NCBI GenBank assembly: GCA_963977005.1
Contig: CAXBMQ010000015.1
Coordinates: forward strand, 48,796-112,795
Direction: 5' to 3'
Length of the DNA stretch: 64,000 nucleotides
Source: CAXBCP01 sp963977005
GTDB lineage: Bacteria > Pseudomonadota > Alphaproteobacteria > MPNO01 > UBA830
In this document: piece after piece, positions 49,948 through 58,894 of the stretch
How positions within the stretch are numbered: the first letter of the stretch is position 1
How the letters are laid out: each line of letters opens with the position of its first letter
Notes under the pieces: generated by a model
The model's input: the letters and a program-made list of their open reading frames with translations, nothing else
Database searches by the model: none
What the model was told of the DNA's origin: nothing
Translations under genes and position numbers: made by a program

Positions 49948-50916
49948 CTAGTCTCCGCTGTGTTCCGGGTTCCGGGGCCGACTGTGCGAAACTTCGGCCG
50001 CCTGCGCAAGACGCCGGACGTCGGCCCGCGCACGTTTTTCGAACCAGGCATTCAGAAACACGCCGGTAAAGACCACCGTACCGCCGATCCAGACCCAGAT
50101 CGCCGGCAGCTCGCCGAAAAAGAACCAGCCTGCCAGACCGGCAAACACTAGCTTGCTGAAATCCGCGGGCAGGACCACGGTGGCATCCGCCTCACGAAAT
50201 GCCTGGGCGAGCGCGAGTTGGGTCGTACTGCCGAAGATCGCTATCAGCGCCATCATGAAGAGCTGGTAGGTGGTCGGCCACTGCCAGTAGAACAGGGCCG
50301 CAATCAGGCAAACAGGCAATTGCAGCACGGATGCATACAGGGCGATCGTCACCGGCGAGTCCGTCCGCGAGAGCACCTTGATTACCACCAGTGCCGCCCC
50401 CCACGTCGCCGACGACATCACCAGGAGCAACGACCCCGTGCTGACGTCCACCGCCCACGGGCGCAAAATAATGAGGGCGCCGCCCAAACCGATGGCGAGC
50501 GCCAGATAACGTGCCCGGGTCACTTTCTCGCCCAGCAGCAACACAGCGCCGATCGTCGCGATCAGCGGGGCGGTAAATGTCAGCGCGACAACCTTGGCAA
50601 GGGGCTCCATCGTCAATGCCAGGAAATAGGCAAGCATCGCGACCACGTTGAGCAGCGCGCGCAAGCCCTGGAGGGGAAAATTCGCGGTACGGAACGGGTT
50701 GCTGCCGGGACGCACGAACATCGGCACCAGCAGGCAGACCCCGATGGTATGTCGGAAAAATGCGATCACGAACGGATGAATGTCGTCGGCAATCTGGCGG
50801 ATGGACACGTTCATGGCGACCACGCCAAGGGCCGAAAGCATCATAAACAGCACGCCGCGCAGGGGTGGCGGCACGGCGGCATAGACGGCAGCGATCGGGC
50901 CCGGCACGGAGGGCAT
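49948..50916 (-). CDS. EamA/DMT-family exporter
   Basis: A 322-residue membrane protein with about ten helices in two EamA repeats; GGALIILRPWAVDVS closes the first and ATVVLPADFSKLVFAGLAGWFFFGE opens the end of the second. A short cytoplasmic tail rich in Arg and Glu ends it. Substrate unknown. ATG 50916. Probably co-transcribed with the esterase gene. Confidence 0.87.
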   Translation of the reverse strand: MPSVPGPIAAVYAAVPPPLRGVLFMMLSALGVVAMNVSIRQIADDIHPFVIAFFRHTIGVCLLVPMFVRPGSNPFRTANFPLQGLRALLNVVAMLAYFLALTMEPLAKVVALTFTAPLIATIGAVLLLGEKVTRARYLALAIGLGGALIILRPWAVDVSTGSLLLVMSSATWGAALVVIKVLSRTDSPVTIALYASVLQLPVCLIAALFYWQWPTTYQLFMMALIAIFGSTTQLALAQAFREADATVVLPADFSKLVFAGLAGWFFFGELPAIWVWIGGTVVFTGVFLNAWFEKRARADVRRLAQAAEVSHSRPRNPEHSGD

Positions 50917-51078
50917 TCGGAAAATCCTCTAGGAACGCATATTCAATACCACGGAATCGTTGCTGCAGGGCGGTCTGAACGGAAAAGATTCTTTAACTTC
51001 TGCTGCATACCCTTGTCAGGTGGAGATCTGGAAAGGTGCGGCCTCCGCACGCCAAAAAGCAGGGAGCGCCGGGCAGCC

Positions 51079-52308
51079 ATGTCCGATTCCGAAATCAGTT
51101 TCGACAAAATGACAGAAACGGCACGCGACGGCAGCGTGGCCGATCGCGTCGCCCTTGCCGCACGCACCGAAACGCCACCCGAACTGCTGTATTTCCTGTC
51201 GGAAGACATCGATCAGGCCGTCCGCCGGGCGGTGGCGGCGAACCCGCATACGCCCCGCCAGGCCGATGTCGTTCTCGGCCGCGACCCGGACCCCGGCGTG
51301 CGGTGTCTGCTTGCCCGCAAAATCGTCGGCGAGGGCCTTGGCGACGACGAGCGCAGCCAGCTCCGGCGTATGGGCTTTACGATCCTCGAAACCCTGATGC
51401 GGGACAGCAGCATCCGCGTCCGCCGGGCGCTGGCCGATGCGGTCCGGCACATGTTTCACGTGCCCCATGATATCGCCGCCGGTCTGGCCCGGGATCCGGA
51501 ACGCCGGGTTGCGGCACCCGTATTGCGCTATTCCCCGGTTCTGACCGACGACGACCTTGTCGATATTGTCGAGGATGGCGCCGCGGACTGGGCGCATCAG
51601 GCGATCGCCTCGCGCGAAAACGTCTCGGAACGCGTCAGCGCCGCCCTGGTCGATGCCGGGGCCACCCCGACGGTCACGCGCTTGCTCAGGAACAATTCCG
51701 CCGAGATCGGGGAGCCGGCGCTGGAGGCTATCGTGGAGCGTGCTCCCGACGTCGAGGCGTGGCATGAACCGCTGGTAAAACGACCCCGTCTCCCGCTCGG
51801 CCTCGTCCGCAAGATCGCCGGCTTCGTCAAAGCGCCGCTCAAAGCGGCGCTGACGGCCCGGAACGAGTCGCCCGCCGCGCGCCAAGCTTCGTCCGACCCC
51901 GCTTCGTCCAAATCGTCGGCCGTCGGCTGGTCTGCCCCGGAAGCGAGGGGGAACGGCCGTTTCGAAACGCCGAAGGAACGCGCCCTGCGGCTGCACGGCG
52001 AAAAAAAACTCAACGATGCCATCATCGAAATGGCGCTCAACGCCAATGAACGCGAATTCGTGATGGCCGCCATCGCGCTGCGCGCGGGCGTACCGCTATG
52101 GGGCGTGGAACGGATCGTCGACGGGCGGAGTGCAAAAGGTGTGACCGCGCTCTGCTGGAAGGCGGGCATCAAGATGCGGTTCGCGATCGAGCTGCAGCGC
52201 CGGCTGGCACGGGTAGCGCCCTCCAGCGTCATTCATGCCCGCGACGGGTTCGATTACCCGTTTTCAGAAGAAGACATGCAGGGCCGGCTCGACCTCCTGC
52301 TGGCCTGA
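51079..52308 (+). CDS. DUF2336-like helical-repeat protein
   Basis: A 409-residue soluble protein. The first 260 residues look like HEAT-type helical pairs (VRRAVAANPHTPRQADVVLGRDPDPGVRCLLARKI; VRRALADAVRHM; RRVAAPVLRYSPVLTDDDLVDIV), matching my recollection of the alphaproteobacterial DUF2336 family. A Ser/Ala-rich linker follows near 270-300, then a C-terminal helical part. ATG 51079 is the start; the frame upstream is antisense to the exporter. Molecular role unknown. Confidence 0.7.
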   Translation: MSDSEISFDKMTETARDGSVADRVALAARTETPPELLYFLSEDIDQAVRRAVAANPHTPRQADVVLGRDPDPGVRCLLARKIVGEGLGDDERSQLRRMGFTILETLMRDSSIRVRRALADAVRHMFHVPHDIAAGLARDPERRVAAPVLRYSPVLTDDDLVDIVEDGAADWAHQAIASRENVSERVSAALVDAGATPTVTRLLRNNSAEIGEPALEAIVERAPDVEAWHEPLVKRPRLPLGLVRKIAGFVKAPLKAALTARNESPAARQASSDPASSKSSAVGWSAPEARGNGRFETPKERALRLHGEKKLNDAIIEMALNANEREFVMAAIALRAGVPLWGVERIVDGRSAKGVTALCWKAGIKMRFAIELQRRLARVAPSSVIHARDGFDYPFSEEDMQGRLDLLLA

Positions 52309-52319
52309 ACGGTGCCTGC

Positions 52320-53060
52320 CTAGGCCAGCCCTTTCCGGATCAGGTTCGCCGCGGCAAGCATCAGAAACACATAGACAAAAAGACGAAACCGGTCTTCCGA
52401 CAGATAACCGCGCAGGCGCTGGCCAATCATCATGCCGGCAAAGGCAGGGATAAGGCTGATGGCGGAAATCATCGCGTTCGTCTGGCTGATGCCGCCCTTT
52501 TCGATTAACGCCAGCACCAGCATGGAAGCGCTGATCAGGAATGTCAGCGCGATGGCGCGCAGGAAACTTTCCTTGTCGACGTCCCGCGCCTGCAGGTAGA
52601 GCGCGATGGGAATGCCGACCGAACCCGTCGTTCCCGTCAGCAGGCCCGACAGAATGCCGAGCGGCGGGGCGGCCCAGGGTGCGGCGCGGTCCGATATGCG
52701 TATCCGGAACCGTGTCGCATTTATCGCGACATAAACCACAACCACGACGCCCAACAAGGTTGTCAGGATGCGGGGATCGACGAGGAAAAGTATCTGGGCG
52801 CCGACGACCGTACCGGCCACGGAACACAGGTTGAGTACCCAGTACTTGCGCAGCATTTCCATCGCGCGGCCGCCCTCGAAGGCCTGGTAGAGGTTCGTCG
52901 CGACTACGGGAATCGCGATGAACGCGATGGCGGTCCGCAGATCGACAACGGAGCCAAGGATCGAGACAGCCGTAAGCGGAAGCCCGAGACCGATAACGCC
53001 CTTGACGCCGCCGGCCACGAACAGTGTGGCACACACCAGGATAACGAGAGAGATTTCCAG
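52320..53060 (-). CDS. TauE/SafE family membrane transporter, probable CTG start
   Basis: About 246 residues, eight or so membrane helices, with FVAGGVKGVIGLGLPLTA at the start and GLLTGTTGSVGIPIALYLQA in the middle, both family hallmarks. The family exports sulfite or organosulfonates, but specificity varies. GTG 53036 would remove half of helix 1; the codon CTG at 53060 gives (M)EISLVILVCATLF, and GGAG lies seven bases before it. I therefore infer a non-canonical CTG start; the frame upstream has no ATG, GTG or TTG before a stop. Confidence 0.8.
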   Translation of the reverse strand: MEISLVILVCATLFVAGGVKGVIGLGLPLTAVSILGSVVDLRTAIAFIAIPVVATNLYQAFEGGRAMEMLRKYWVLNLCSVAGTVVGAQILFLVDPRILTTLLGVVVVVYVAINATRFRIRISDRAAPWAAPPLGILSGLLTGTTGSVGIPIALYLQARDVDKESFLRAIALTFLISASMLVLALIEKGGISQTNAMISAISLIPAFAGMMIGQRLRGYLSEDRFRLFVYVFLMLAAANLIRKGLA

Positions 53061-53177
53061 AACAGGTCTCCGGGAAGGAAGATCCGATCATGGCCGGTTC
53101 GCCGGATTAAGAGAATAGTAATTCGGGCGCCTGAAAATAACGGCTGGATTGCGGGAACAAGCTGTTCGGGCAGGCAT

Positions 53178-53537
53178 ATGCCGACTGAAAGACGACGTAT
53201 CATATTTTCCGACGATGAAATCGTCTCCGCCGCGCTGGCCCATTGCCGCGCAACAGGCATCCCGGTGCCCGATGCGGGTGTGGAGAAACAGACCGTTGCG
53301 ACCGACAGCGATTGCCGTCTGCTGCTGACTTTCGCGGTCAGTTCGCCGGATCAGGTCGACGAGGTGCGGCTGGATTCGGATAGCGTTCTGACGGCGCTGA
53401 TCGCCTACTGCCGCGTCCAGTCTATCCCCCTGCCCAGGGCGGCCAGGAAGCGGCTTGATCCGTACGACGGCGCGGTATCGATGGTATTCGACATGCAGCG
53501 CCAGCGCGGGTCGGTGACAAGCACCGTCGCTGCCTGA
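53178..53537 (+). CDS. Conserved hypothetical protein (119 aa)
   Basis: A 119-residue soluble protein with a strand-helix-helix pattern: RRIIFSDDEIVSAALAHCRATGIPVP, a middle strand (CRLLLTFAVSS) and VLTALIAYCRVQSIPLPRAARKRL repeating the helix motif of the N-terminus. The two halves, HCRATGIPVP and YCRVQSIPLP, look like an internal repeat. ATG 53178. No domain recognised. Confidence 0.65.
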   Translation: MPTERRRIIFSDDEIVSAALAHCRATGIPVPDAGVEKQTVATDSDCRLLLTFAVSSPDQVDEVRLDSDSVLTALIAYCRVQSIPLPRAARKRLDPYDGAVSMVFDMQRQRGSVTSTVAA

Positions 53538-53542
53538 CTGCC

Positions 53543-53893
53543 CTATTCCTTTAGCGCATCGATCAGGCGGTCCATCAGTTTCGGCTTCTTCTTCGCTTTG
53601 GCCGCCGGAGGTTTGCCTTTCAGCCGGGGCACCGGGTCTGCCATCTGGCGGCGCGCGCGGGTGCCGATCAGACTGACAGGGTCGGGGTTCTCGTAGCTGA
53701 ACAGCGTCTTGAACGACCCGTCATCACGGACGATGTAATAGGCGATCTTGCGCACGGTCCGGTCCCGCCTGCACCGGTCGACAGCATCGGCCTCCGCCTG
53801 GCCCTTGGTGGTGATCGTACTGGAATAATCCAGCGCACCGTCACGGATACTCTGGTCCCCGCGCGCTGAATATATTTCTACAACGTCAGACAT
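53543..53893 (-). CDS. Hypothetical protein with basic C-terminus (116 aa)
   Basis: A 116-residue soluble protein: VVEIYSARGDQSIRDGALDYSSTI at the start, a strand-rich middle (RKIAYYIVRDDGSFKTLFSYENP) and a Lys-rich tail KPPAAKAKKKPK followed by a short helix. The tail could bind nucleic acid or the membrane surface. It converges on the neighbouring gene, five bases away. Function unknown. Confidence 0.6.
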   Translation of the reverse strand: MSDVVEIYSARGDQSIRDGALDYSSTITTKGQAEADAVDRCRRDRTVRKIAYYIVRDDGSFKTLFSYENPDPVSLIGTRARRQMADPVPRLKGKPPAAKAKKKPKLMDRLIDALKE

Positions 53894-54017
53894 CTACGCT
53901 CGTTCTCCTGCCGGTCGCGAGAATTAGCGCAAGAGCATTGAGGAAACGTCAAACGTATTGGTAAACAGACCTGTCACAGGCGCAGATATTGCGCCGACAC
54001 CCGGTCAGGCCATGACG

Positions 54018-54662
54018 TCACCCGCTGATGATGGATCCGCGTTCGATCACGAAGGTCCGGTCGAGCAGGTTCTTGATGTGCTTGTCGTTCGATTCCGCGA
54101 CAAGCACGGATTCGCCCTCTGCTTTCAGGCTTTCCATGATTTCGACCATACGCTGGGCGAAAACCGGCGCGATCCCCTCTGACGGCTCGTCGAGCATGAG
54201 TAACTTGGTACCGACCATGAGTGCCCGGGCAAACGCAACGAATTTTTGCTGGCCGCCCGAAAGTTCGGTCGCGCCGCGATTGCGGAACTCCTGCACCTCC
54301 GGCATCAGCTTGTAGATCCATTCCAGCCGGTCCTTGGCGTTTTCGACATTTGTCGTCCAGGTCGGCAGCAGGATGTTTTCTTCGGAGGTGAGCTGCGGGA
54401 CAAGGCGACGGTCTTCCGGCATGAAGCCGATCCCCATATGAGCGCGCTGGTGGGCGGCCGATTCGACAAGATTGTCGCCGTCGAAAGTCATTGCGCCGTT
54501 CTGGGCACCGAGGGCCCCCATGATCGCCCGCATGAACGTGGTCTTGCCGGCGCCGTTGCGGCCGATCAGACCGCACATGGTGCCGGACGGCACTTCTATG
54601 CTGACGCCGCGCAGAATCGGCGTCGCGCCGATATTGACGTCCAGTCCATCGATTTTAAGCAT
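54018..54662 (-). CDS. livF: Branched-chain-type ABC transporter ATPase, LivF-like
   Basis: A 214-residue ATPase. Walker A GRNGAGKTTFM, signature ELSGGQQKFVAFARALM, Walker B KLLMLDEPSEGIAP. It pairs with LivG to energise import. ATG 54662 (MLKIDGL) is preferred to ATG 54680: AAGGAGG stands six bases before it, and the gene overlaps livG by eight bases. Last gene of the liv-type operon. Confidence 0.93.
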   Translation of the reverse strand: MLKIDGLDVNIGATPILRGVSIEVPSGTMCGLIGRNGAGKTTFMRAIMGALGAQNGAMTFDGDNLVESAAHQRAHMGIGFMPEDRRLVPQLTSEENILLPTWTTNVENAKDRLEWIYKLMPEVQEFRNRGATELSGGQQKFVAFARALMVGTKLLMLDEPSEGIAPVFAQRMVEIMESLKAEGESVLVAESNDKHIKNLLDRTFVIERGSIISG

Positions 54663-55437
54663 GTGCGCCTCCTTCGACATGGGCCGGGTGATATTCCTGC
54701 CCGATCACGAATTCCCGCACTTTTTCGTCCTTCATGGCGTCGGCGGTCGTTGCGTCGCAGATGATTTCGCCCTGGTAAAATGCCCAGACGCGATCGACGA
54801 AGCGTTCAACGATTTCCATATCGTGTTCGATGAACATGACCGTCGTTTCTTCCTCCCGAAGTGCCTGCATGATGATGTCCATCAGACCGAATTTTTCTTC
54901 GACGCTGATACCGCTGGTCGGCTCGTCGAGCATGACCAGTTTGGGATTGCGCACGGTCGCCATGGCGATATCGAGCAGTTTACGGACGCCCTGCGGCAAT
55001 GCCGAGGCCGCCATGTCGCGGTATTCGTCGATCTGATAGCGTTTCAACTGCGCATCGACCCGGGCCGCGCGCTCATCGGTATGGAGCGGTGTAAACAGAC
55101 CGAGACCGGAGCGCTCGGCGATGCCGTAGGCGACCAGCATGTTGTCGAAAATCGTTTCCGACAAGAACACCTGTGGCACCTGGAACGACCGGCAGAGGCC
55201 GAGCTTCGTGACATCGCGCGGCGGCAGGCCGACGACGTTCTTGCCCATGAATTCTATCCGCCCGCCGGACGGTTTCAGGTAACCGGTCACCATGTTGACG
55301 AAGGTCGTTTTCCCCGCGCCGTTCGCGCCGATAATGCCGATGGTCTCGCCGATATCGACGGTGACGTTAATGTTATGGGCCGCGACAACGCCCCCGAAAT
55401 TCTTTTCGAGGTCGTGAACTTCAAGAACGCGGGTCAT
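54655..55437 (-). CDS. livG: Branched-chain-type ABC transporter ATPase, LivG-like with atypical signature
   Basis: A 260-residue ATPase. Walker A GANGAGKTTFVN near 35-46 and Walker B KLVMLDEPTSGIS are intact, with the switch His in MFIEHDME. The ABC signature is altered: where LSGGQ/LSYGQ is expected, the sequence reads ALPQGVRKLLDIA. ATG 55437 overlaps the livM stop (ATGA) and has GGAGGTG upstream. It likely works as the heterodimer partner of LivF, whose signature is normal. Confidence 0.9.
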   Translation of the reverse strand: MTRVLEVHDLEKNFGGVVAAHNINVTVDIGETIGIIGANGAGKTTFVNMVTGYLKPSGGRIEFMGKNVVGLPPRDVTKLGLCRSFQVPQVFLSETIFDNMLVAYGIAERSGLGLFTPLHTDERAARVDAQLKRYQIDEYRDMAASALPQGVRKLLDIAMATVRNPKLVMLDEPTSGISVEEKFGLMDIIMQALREEETTVMFIEHDMEIVERFVDRVWAFYQGEIICDATTADAMKDEKVREFVIGQEYHPAHVEGGAHA

Positions 55438-56432
55438 CGCTTCACCTCCGCCGCCTGGGGACTTCCACCGCGCTTCGCCGCCTTGATCTCCCGCCGGCGT
55501 CGCAATTCGCTGCGGATCGACCAGAGACCATCCGGCAGGAACATGATGATCAGCAGCAGAGAACCGCCGAGAATGAGCTGCCATATCTCCGGCGCGAATT
55601 CGAACGCGTAGGTCCGGAGCAACTCGTATACCAGCGCGCCGATGAAGGTCGCACCGACATTGCCGGTGCCGGACAGGATGGTGATAAAGACGAAATCGCC
55701 CGATACCGGCCAGTACACCATGGAATCGGGATCGACGTGCCCCACGGTCACCGCCATGATCACGCCGCCAACGCCAGCGAGCAGGCCGGAGAGGACGTAT
55801 TTTATGTGGATCGCCTTTTCTGCGGAGTAACCGAGATATTCCACCCGGATTTCATTCTCGCGGACCGCCATCGTCATCATGCCGAGGGTCGATTTCAGAT
55901 ACCAGTGCGCGCCGACCGCCGAAATATAGGCAAAGACAGCGGCACACACGAACAGGAGAGGACGATAGGCATCGTCGGCGGGCGTCATCCCGGCAAAGCT
56001 GACCTGCTGGATCCCGAATCCGTCGGTCGATCCCAACCATTCGGCCTTGGCAAGCACGCCGTACAGAATCATCGAAAACGCCATATTGAGCAGCGCGAAG
56101 AAGATCGCCCGGTACTGCCGCAGCAGAAAACCGAGAAAAAATGCCAGCAAACCGGCTGTCGCCGTACCGCAGATCAGCAGAACGAAAAGATCGTTCACGC
56201 CGATGATCTGCATCATCGCGACGGTGTAGGCGCCGAATCCGAAGAACAGCGCGTGCCCGAACGACACCAGACCGGTCCGCCACAGGATCAGCAGACCGAT
56301 CGCGACGCAACCGCGCGACAGCGACTGCAGGCCGATGCTGCGCATCCATTCCTCAAGAAAGAAGTTGAGGATAAGCAGCCCCACAAGGCCGATCGTCAGG
56401 CCCCAGAATGTTTTATCGAACAACCGGTTCAT
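55434..56432 (-). CDS. livM: Branched-chain-type ABC permease, LivM-like
   Basis: A 332-residue inner-membrane permease with eight or more helices. Family features: GLVSFGHALFFGFGAYTVAMM near 55-75, RENEIRVEYLGYSAEKAIHIKYVLSGLLAGVGGVIMA (coupling-helix EAA-type region), and a C-terminal FLPDGLWSIRSELRRRREI. ATG 56432 overlaps the livH stop. It forms the channel with LivH. Confidence 0.92.
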   Translation of the reverse strand: MNRLFDKTFWGLTIGLVGLLILNFFLEEWMRSIGLQSLSRGCVAIGLLILWRTGLVSFGHALFFGFGAYTVAMMQIIGVNDLFVLLICGTATAGLLAFFLGFLLRQYRAIFFALLNMAFSMILYGVLAKAEWLGSTDGFGIQQVSFAGMTPADDAYRPLLFVCAAVFAYISAVGAHWYLKSTLGMMTMAVRENEIRVEYLGYSAEKAIHIKYVLSGLLAGVGGVIMAVTVGHVDPDSMVYWPVSGDFVFITILSGTGNVGATFIGALVYELLRTYAFEFAPEIWQLILGGSLLLIIMFLPDGLWSIRSELRRRREIKAAKRGGSPQAAEVKR

Positions 56433-57331
56433 ATCTTCCTCGCCTTGATCGGGGCGAACAGCCCTTCGGGTCGGAAGATCAGCACAAGTGCCATAATCGC
56501 ATAGATCACGAACAGTTCGACTTCCGGAAACAGGTGGACGGCAGCGGCGCGCGACACGCCGACAACGATGGCGCCGATCAGCGCGCCGGGAATGGATCCC
56601 ATCCCGCCGATCACCACCACCGCAAAGGCCAGAACAATCACCTCGACCCCGATACCGGGCTGTACCGAGATGATGGGCGCATGATATGCGCCGCCCAGGG
56701 CACCCAGGAACGTGCCGATCATAAAGGTGATCAGGAATACCTTGGTCACGTTGATGCCCATCGCCATGCTGACTTCACGGTCGAAGATCACGGCGAGAAG
56801 GATTTTGCCGAACTGGGTCCGGTTCAGTCCGTACCAGAGTACGAAGGCGACAATGAAGGACAGCGCGATCATGGTCAGCGCGTAATTGTCGAAAATCAGG
56901 CCGGCGATTTCGCTGTTGCCGAGCAGCGCCATCGGCTGGAACGCGAGATACGGATTCGTGCCCCAGATCAGCAGGATAACGTCCTCGAGCACCAGGAAAG
57001 CAGCGAAAGTCGCGAGAACGACAATGTGCTCATCGCGGTCATAGAGAAATTTGAGCAGCCCGCGCTCGATAATGACCCCGAGCACGACGCCCAGAAAAGC
57101 GGCGCTGACAAAAATAAGGAGGAAGCCTCCGGCATCCGGCAGGCCGCCTCTGGCCCACAGGCCGATGAGATAGGCTGTCAGATAGGCGCCGAATGCATAG
57201 AACGCGCCATGGGTGACGTTCAGGACCTTCTGGACACCGAATATCACCGTGAGGCCGACCGCCACCAGAAACAGATATGACGAATAGACCAGGCCATCCA
57301 CCAGGATGACGAGAAGAAGTTCAAAATCCAA
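56429..57331 (-). CDS. livH: Branched-chain-type ABC permease, LivH-like
   Basis: A 300-residue permease with eight helices; VLNVTHGAFYAFGAYLTAYL, the coupling region REVSMAMGINVTKVFLITFMIGTFLGALGGAYHAP and GGMGSIPGALIGAIVVGV are typical. The start is TTG 57331 with AGGGG about eight bases upstream; no ATG or GTG fits. It is separated from livK by a strong hairpin (57395-57430), which may reduce its expression relative to the binding protein. Confidence 0.9.
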   Translation of the reverse strand: MDFELLLVILVDGLVYSSYLFLVAVGLTVIFGVQKVLNVTHGAFYAFGAYLTAYLIGLWARGGLPDAGGFLLIFVSAAFLGVVLGVIIERGLLKFLYDRDEHIVVLATFAAFLVLEDVILLIWGTNPYLAFQPMALLGNSEIAGLIFDNYALTMIALSFIVAFVLWYGLNRTQFGKILLAVIFDREVSMAMGINVTKVFLITFMIGTFLGALGGAYHAPIISVQPGIGVEVIVLAFAVVVIGGMGSIPGALIGAIVVGVSRAAAVHLFPEVELFVIYAIMALVLIFRPEGLFAPIKARKI

Positions 57332-57394
57332 CGTTAGACCCCTGTCAGTATTCGCACCGCCTCTTGCGGGCGGTTTGTGTGCGCGAATTCAGGC

Positions 57395-57430
57395 AAAAAA
57401 AAGCGGGAGGCGGTCACGCCGCCTCCCGCT
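57395..57430 (-). terminator. Strong hairpin with T-run between livK and livH
   Basis: On the minus strand AGCGGGAGGCGG (57430-57419), loop CGTGA, CCGCCTCCCGCT (57413-57402), then eight T: a perfect 12-base-pair stem. It lies 15 bases past the livK stop and 64 bases before the livH start, so it should terminate most livK transcripts and let through a minority. Confidence 0.87.
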
Positions 57431-57444
57431 GTTTCAGCGGTTGA

Positions 57445-58764
57445 TTAGCACTTGGCGCCCTTCATGCCGCCTTCAAGCCACTCGATTGAGCCGACTCCTT
57501 CAGGCGGATTGACGCACTCGGCGGGGAAAACAACGATATCTTTAAGGACCATTTCGCCCTTTTTGTCGTCCCATACCGTCACGCCCCAGCGGTCATCCGT
57601 GACAATCTGATGGCCTTTCGACAGGCCCATCGTGACATTGCCGACGAAGGACGGGAAGGTCGCCCCGCGAAGCGACGCGATAACCTGGTCCGTTGTCGGG
57701 AACTTGCCGGCCTTCTTGGCGGCATCGTCGTAAGCGTATTTCGCCGCGAGGTAACCCTGCGCATACTGGTACGCCGGCTGTGACGGAGGTTCGCCATAGG
57801 CCTTGCGGTATTCCCGCTGGAACCAGGCATTGATCGGCGACGGGTCGTCCGCGACATACATGCCGTACGGACCACGCGTACCAACCATGATTCCCTGCGG
57901 GAAGGTCTTGCCGAGGCGATAGGCAACCGTTTCGCCAACCGTCAGGACGAACAGCTTGCGATTGAACAAGCCGCGTGCGGACGCCTGACCGATAAAGGCT
58001 TCAAGATCGCCACCCCAGAAGCTGGAATGAACGAGATTTTCCTTCGACCGCGACAGCGCCGAGATTTCCGTACCGTACTGGCCCGAGAAAAGCTTCGGGA
58101 ACTGCGGCTTGTCTGACGCGCTTGCCTCCGGCACCAACGTGGCCATCGCCAGCTTGAAATCGCGCCAGGAATCCTGGCCCCAGGCGTAGTTCTGGTTGAT
58201 TCCGGCGATGCCCTTGACCTTGTCCTTCATCTTGGCGGCGATATAGCGCGCTGCCGAGACGTTGTTCGCGGTCGCATGGTTGATCGTGCGGAAAACGTAT
58301 TTGGGATCTTTATTGATTTCCTCGAAGACGCGCGGCGTGCCGCAAACGGTCTGAATGGTCAGAACCTTGAGTTCCTCGGAAACCGCGGTCGTTGCCGCAC
58401 AGGTCCCCGACGAGATAATGCCGATAATCGCATCGACGTTGTCTTTCTGGACCTTGTTGCGCAGTTCGGTCACCTGCTTGGTGCCGCCCCCGGCTTCGTC
58501 ATAGATCAGTGCTTCAACCTGACGACCGGCAAACCCCTTGGTGTTGTAAGGCGCCGGCAGCTCACCATTGTTGATGCCGCGTACGATCAGTTCGGCGCCG
58601 TTTTTGGCCGGAATACCGAAAGCCGGCGCCGCGGCACCGGTCAGAAACGTCGGCGTACCGATCTTGACGGTCTGCGCCAGCGCCGCCCCGCCGCCCAGCG
58701 CGACCGCGCCTGCGACAGCCGCGCCAACAAGGCGCACTGCGGATGTGGATTTAGCTAATTTCAT
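57445..58764 (-). CDS. livK: Periplasmic binding protein of branched-chain-type ABC importer, LivK-like
   Basis: A 439-residue exported protein. Signal peptide of about 30 residues ending GGGAALA. The mature sequence begins VKIGTPTFLTGAAAPAFGIPAKNGAELIVRGINNG, typical of the type I LivK/AmiC fold; VDAIIGIISSGTCAATTAVSEE and the Trp-rich binding region follow, with paired Cys near the C-terminus. Ligands of the family include branched-chain amino acids, amides, urea and aromatic acids; the adjacent catabolic genes favour an organic acid. ATG 58764 follows GGGAGGG. Confidence 0.9.
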   Translation of the reverse strand: MKLAKSTSAVRLVGAAVAGAVALGGGAALAQTVKIGTPTFLTGAAAPAFGIPAKNGAELIVRGINNGELPAPYNTKGFAGRQVEALIYDEAGGGTKQVTELRNKVQKDNVDAIIGIISSGTCAATTAVSEELKVLTIQTVCGTPRVFEEINKDPKYVFRTINHATANNVSAARYIAAKMKDKVKGIAGINQNYAWGQDSWRDFKLAMATLVPEASASDKPQFPKLFSGQYGTEISALSRSKENLVHSSFWGGDLEAFIGQASARGLFNRKLFVLTVGETVAYRLGKTFPQGIMVGTRGPYGMYVADDPSPINAWFQREYRKAYGEPPSQPAYQYAQGYLAAKYAYDDAAKKAGKFPTTDQVIASLRGATFPSFVGNVTMGLSKGHQIVTDDRWGVTVWDDKKGEMVLKDIVVFPAECVNPPEGVGSIEWLEGGMKGAKC

Positions 58765-58894
58765 TTGGACCCTCCCAATGTGGTCAAGTGGACGTATTGA
58801 TTTTGCTTGTTACGGCCTCATCGGACCGGTGCGGTCGAAACTGTATAGAATTCGCTGAAAAGGTCTAGCCCTTCTTGTCGGACATCGAGAGCTG

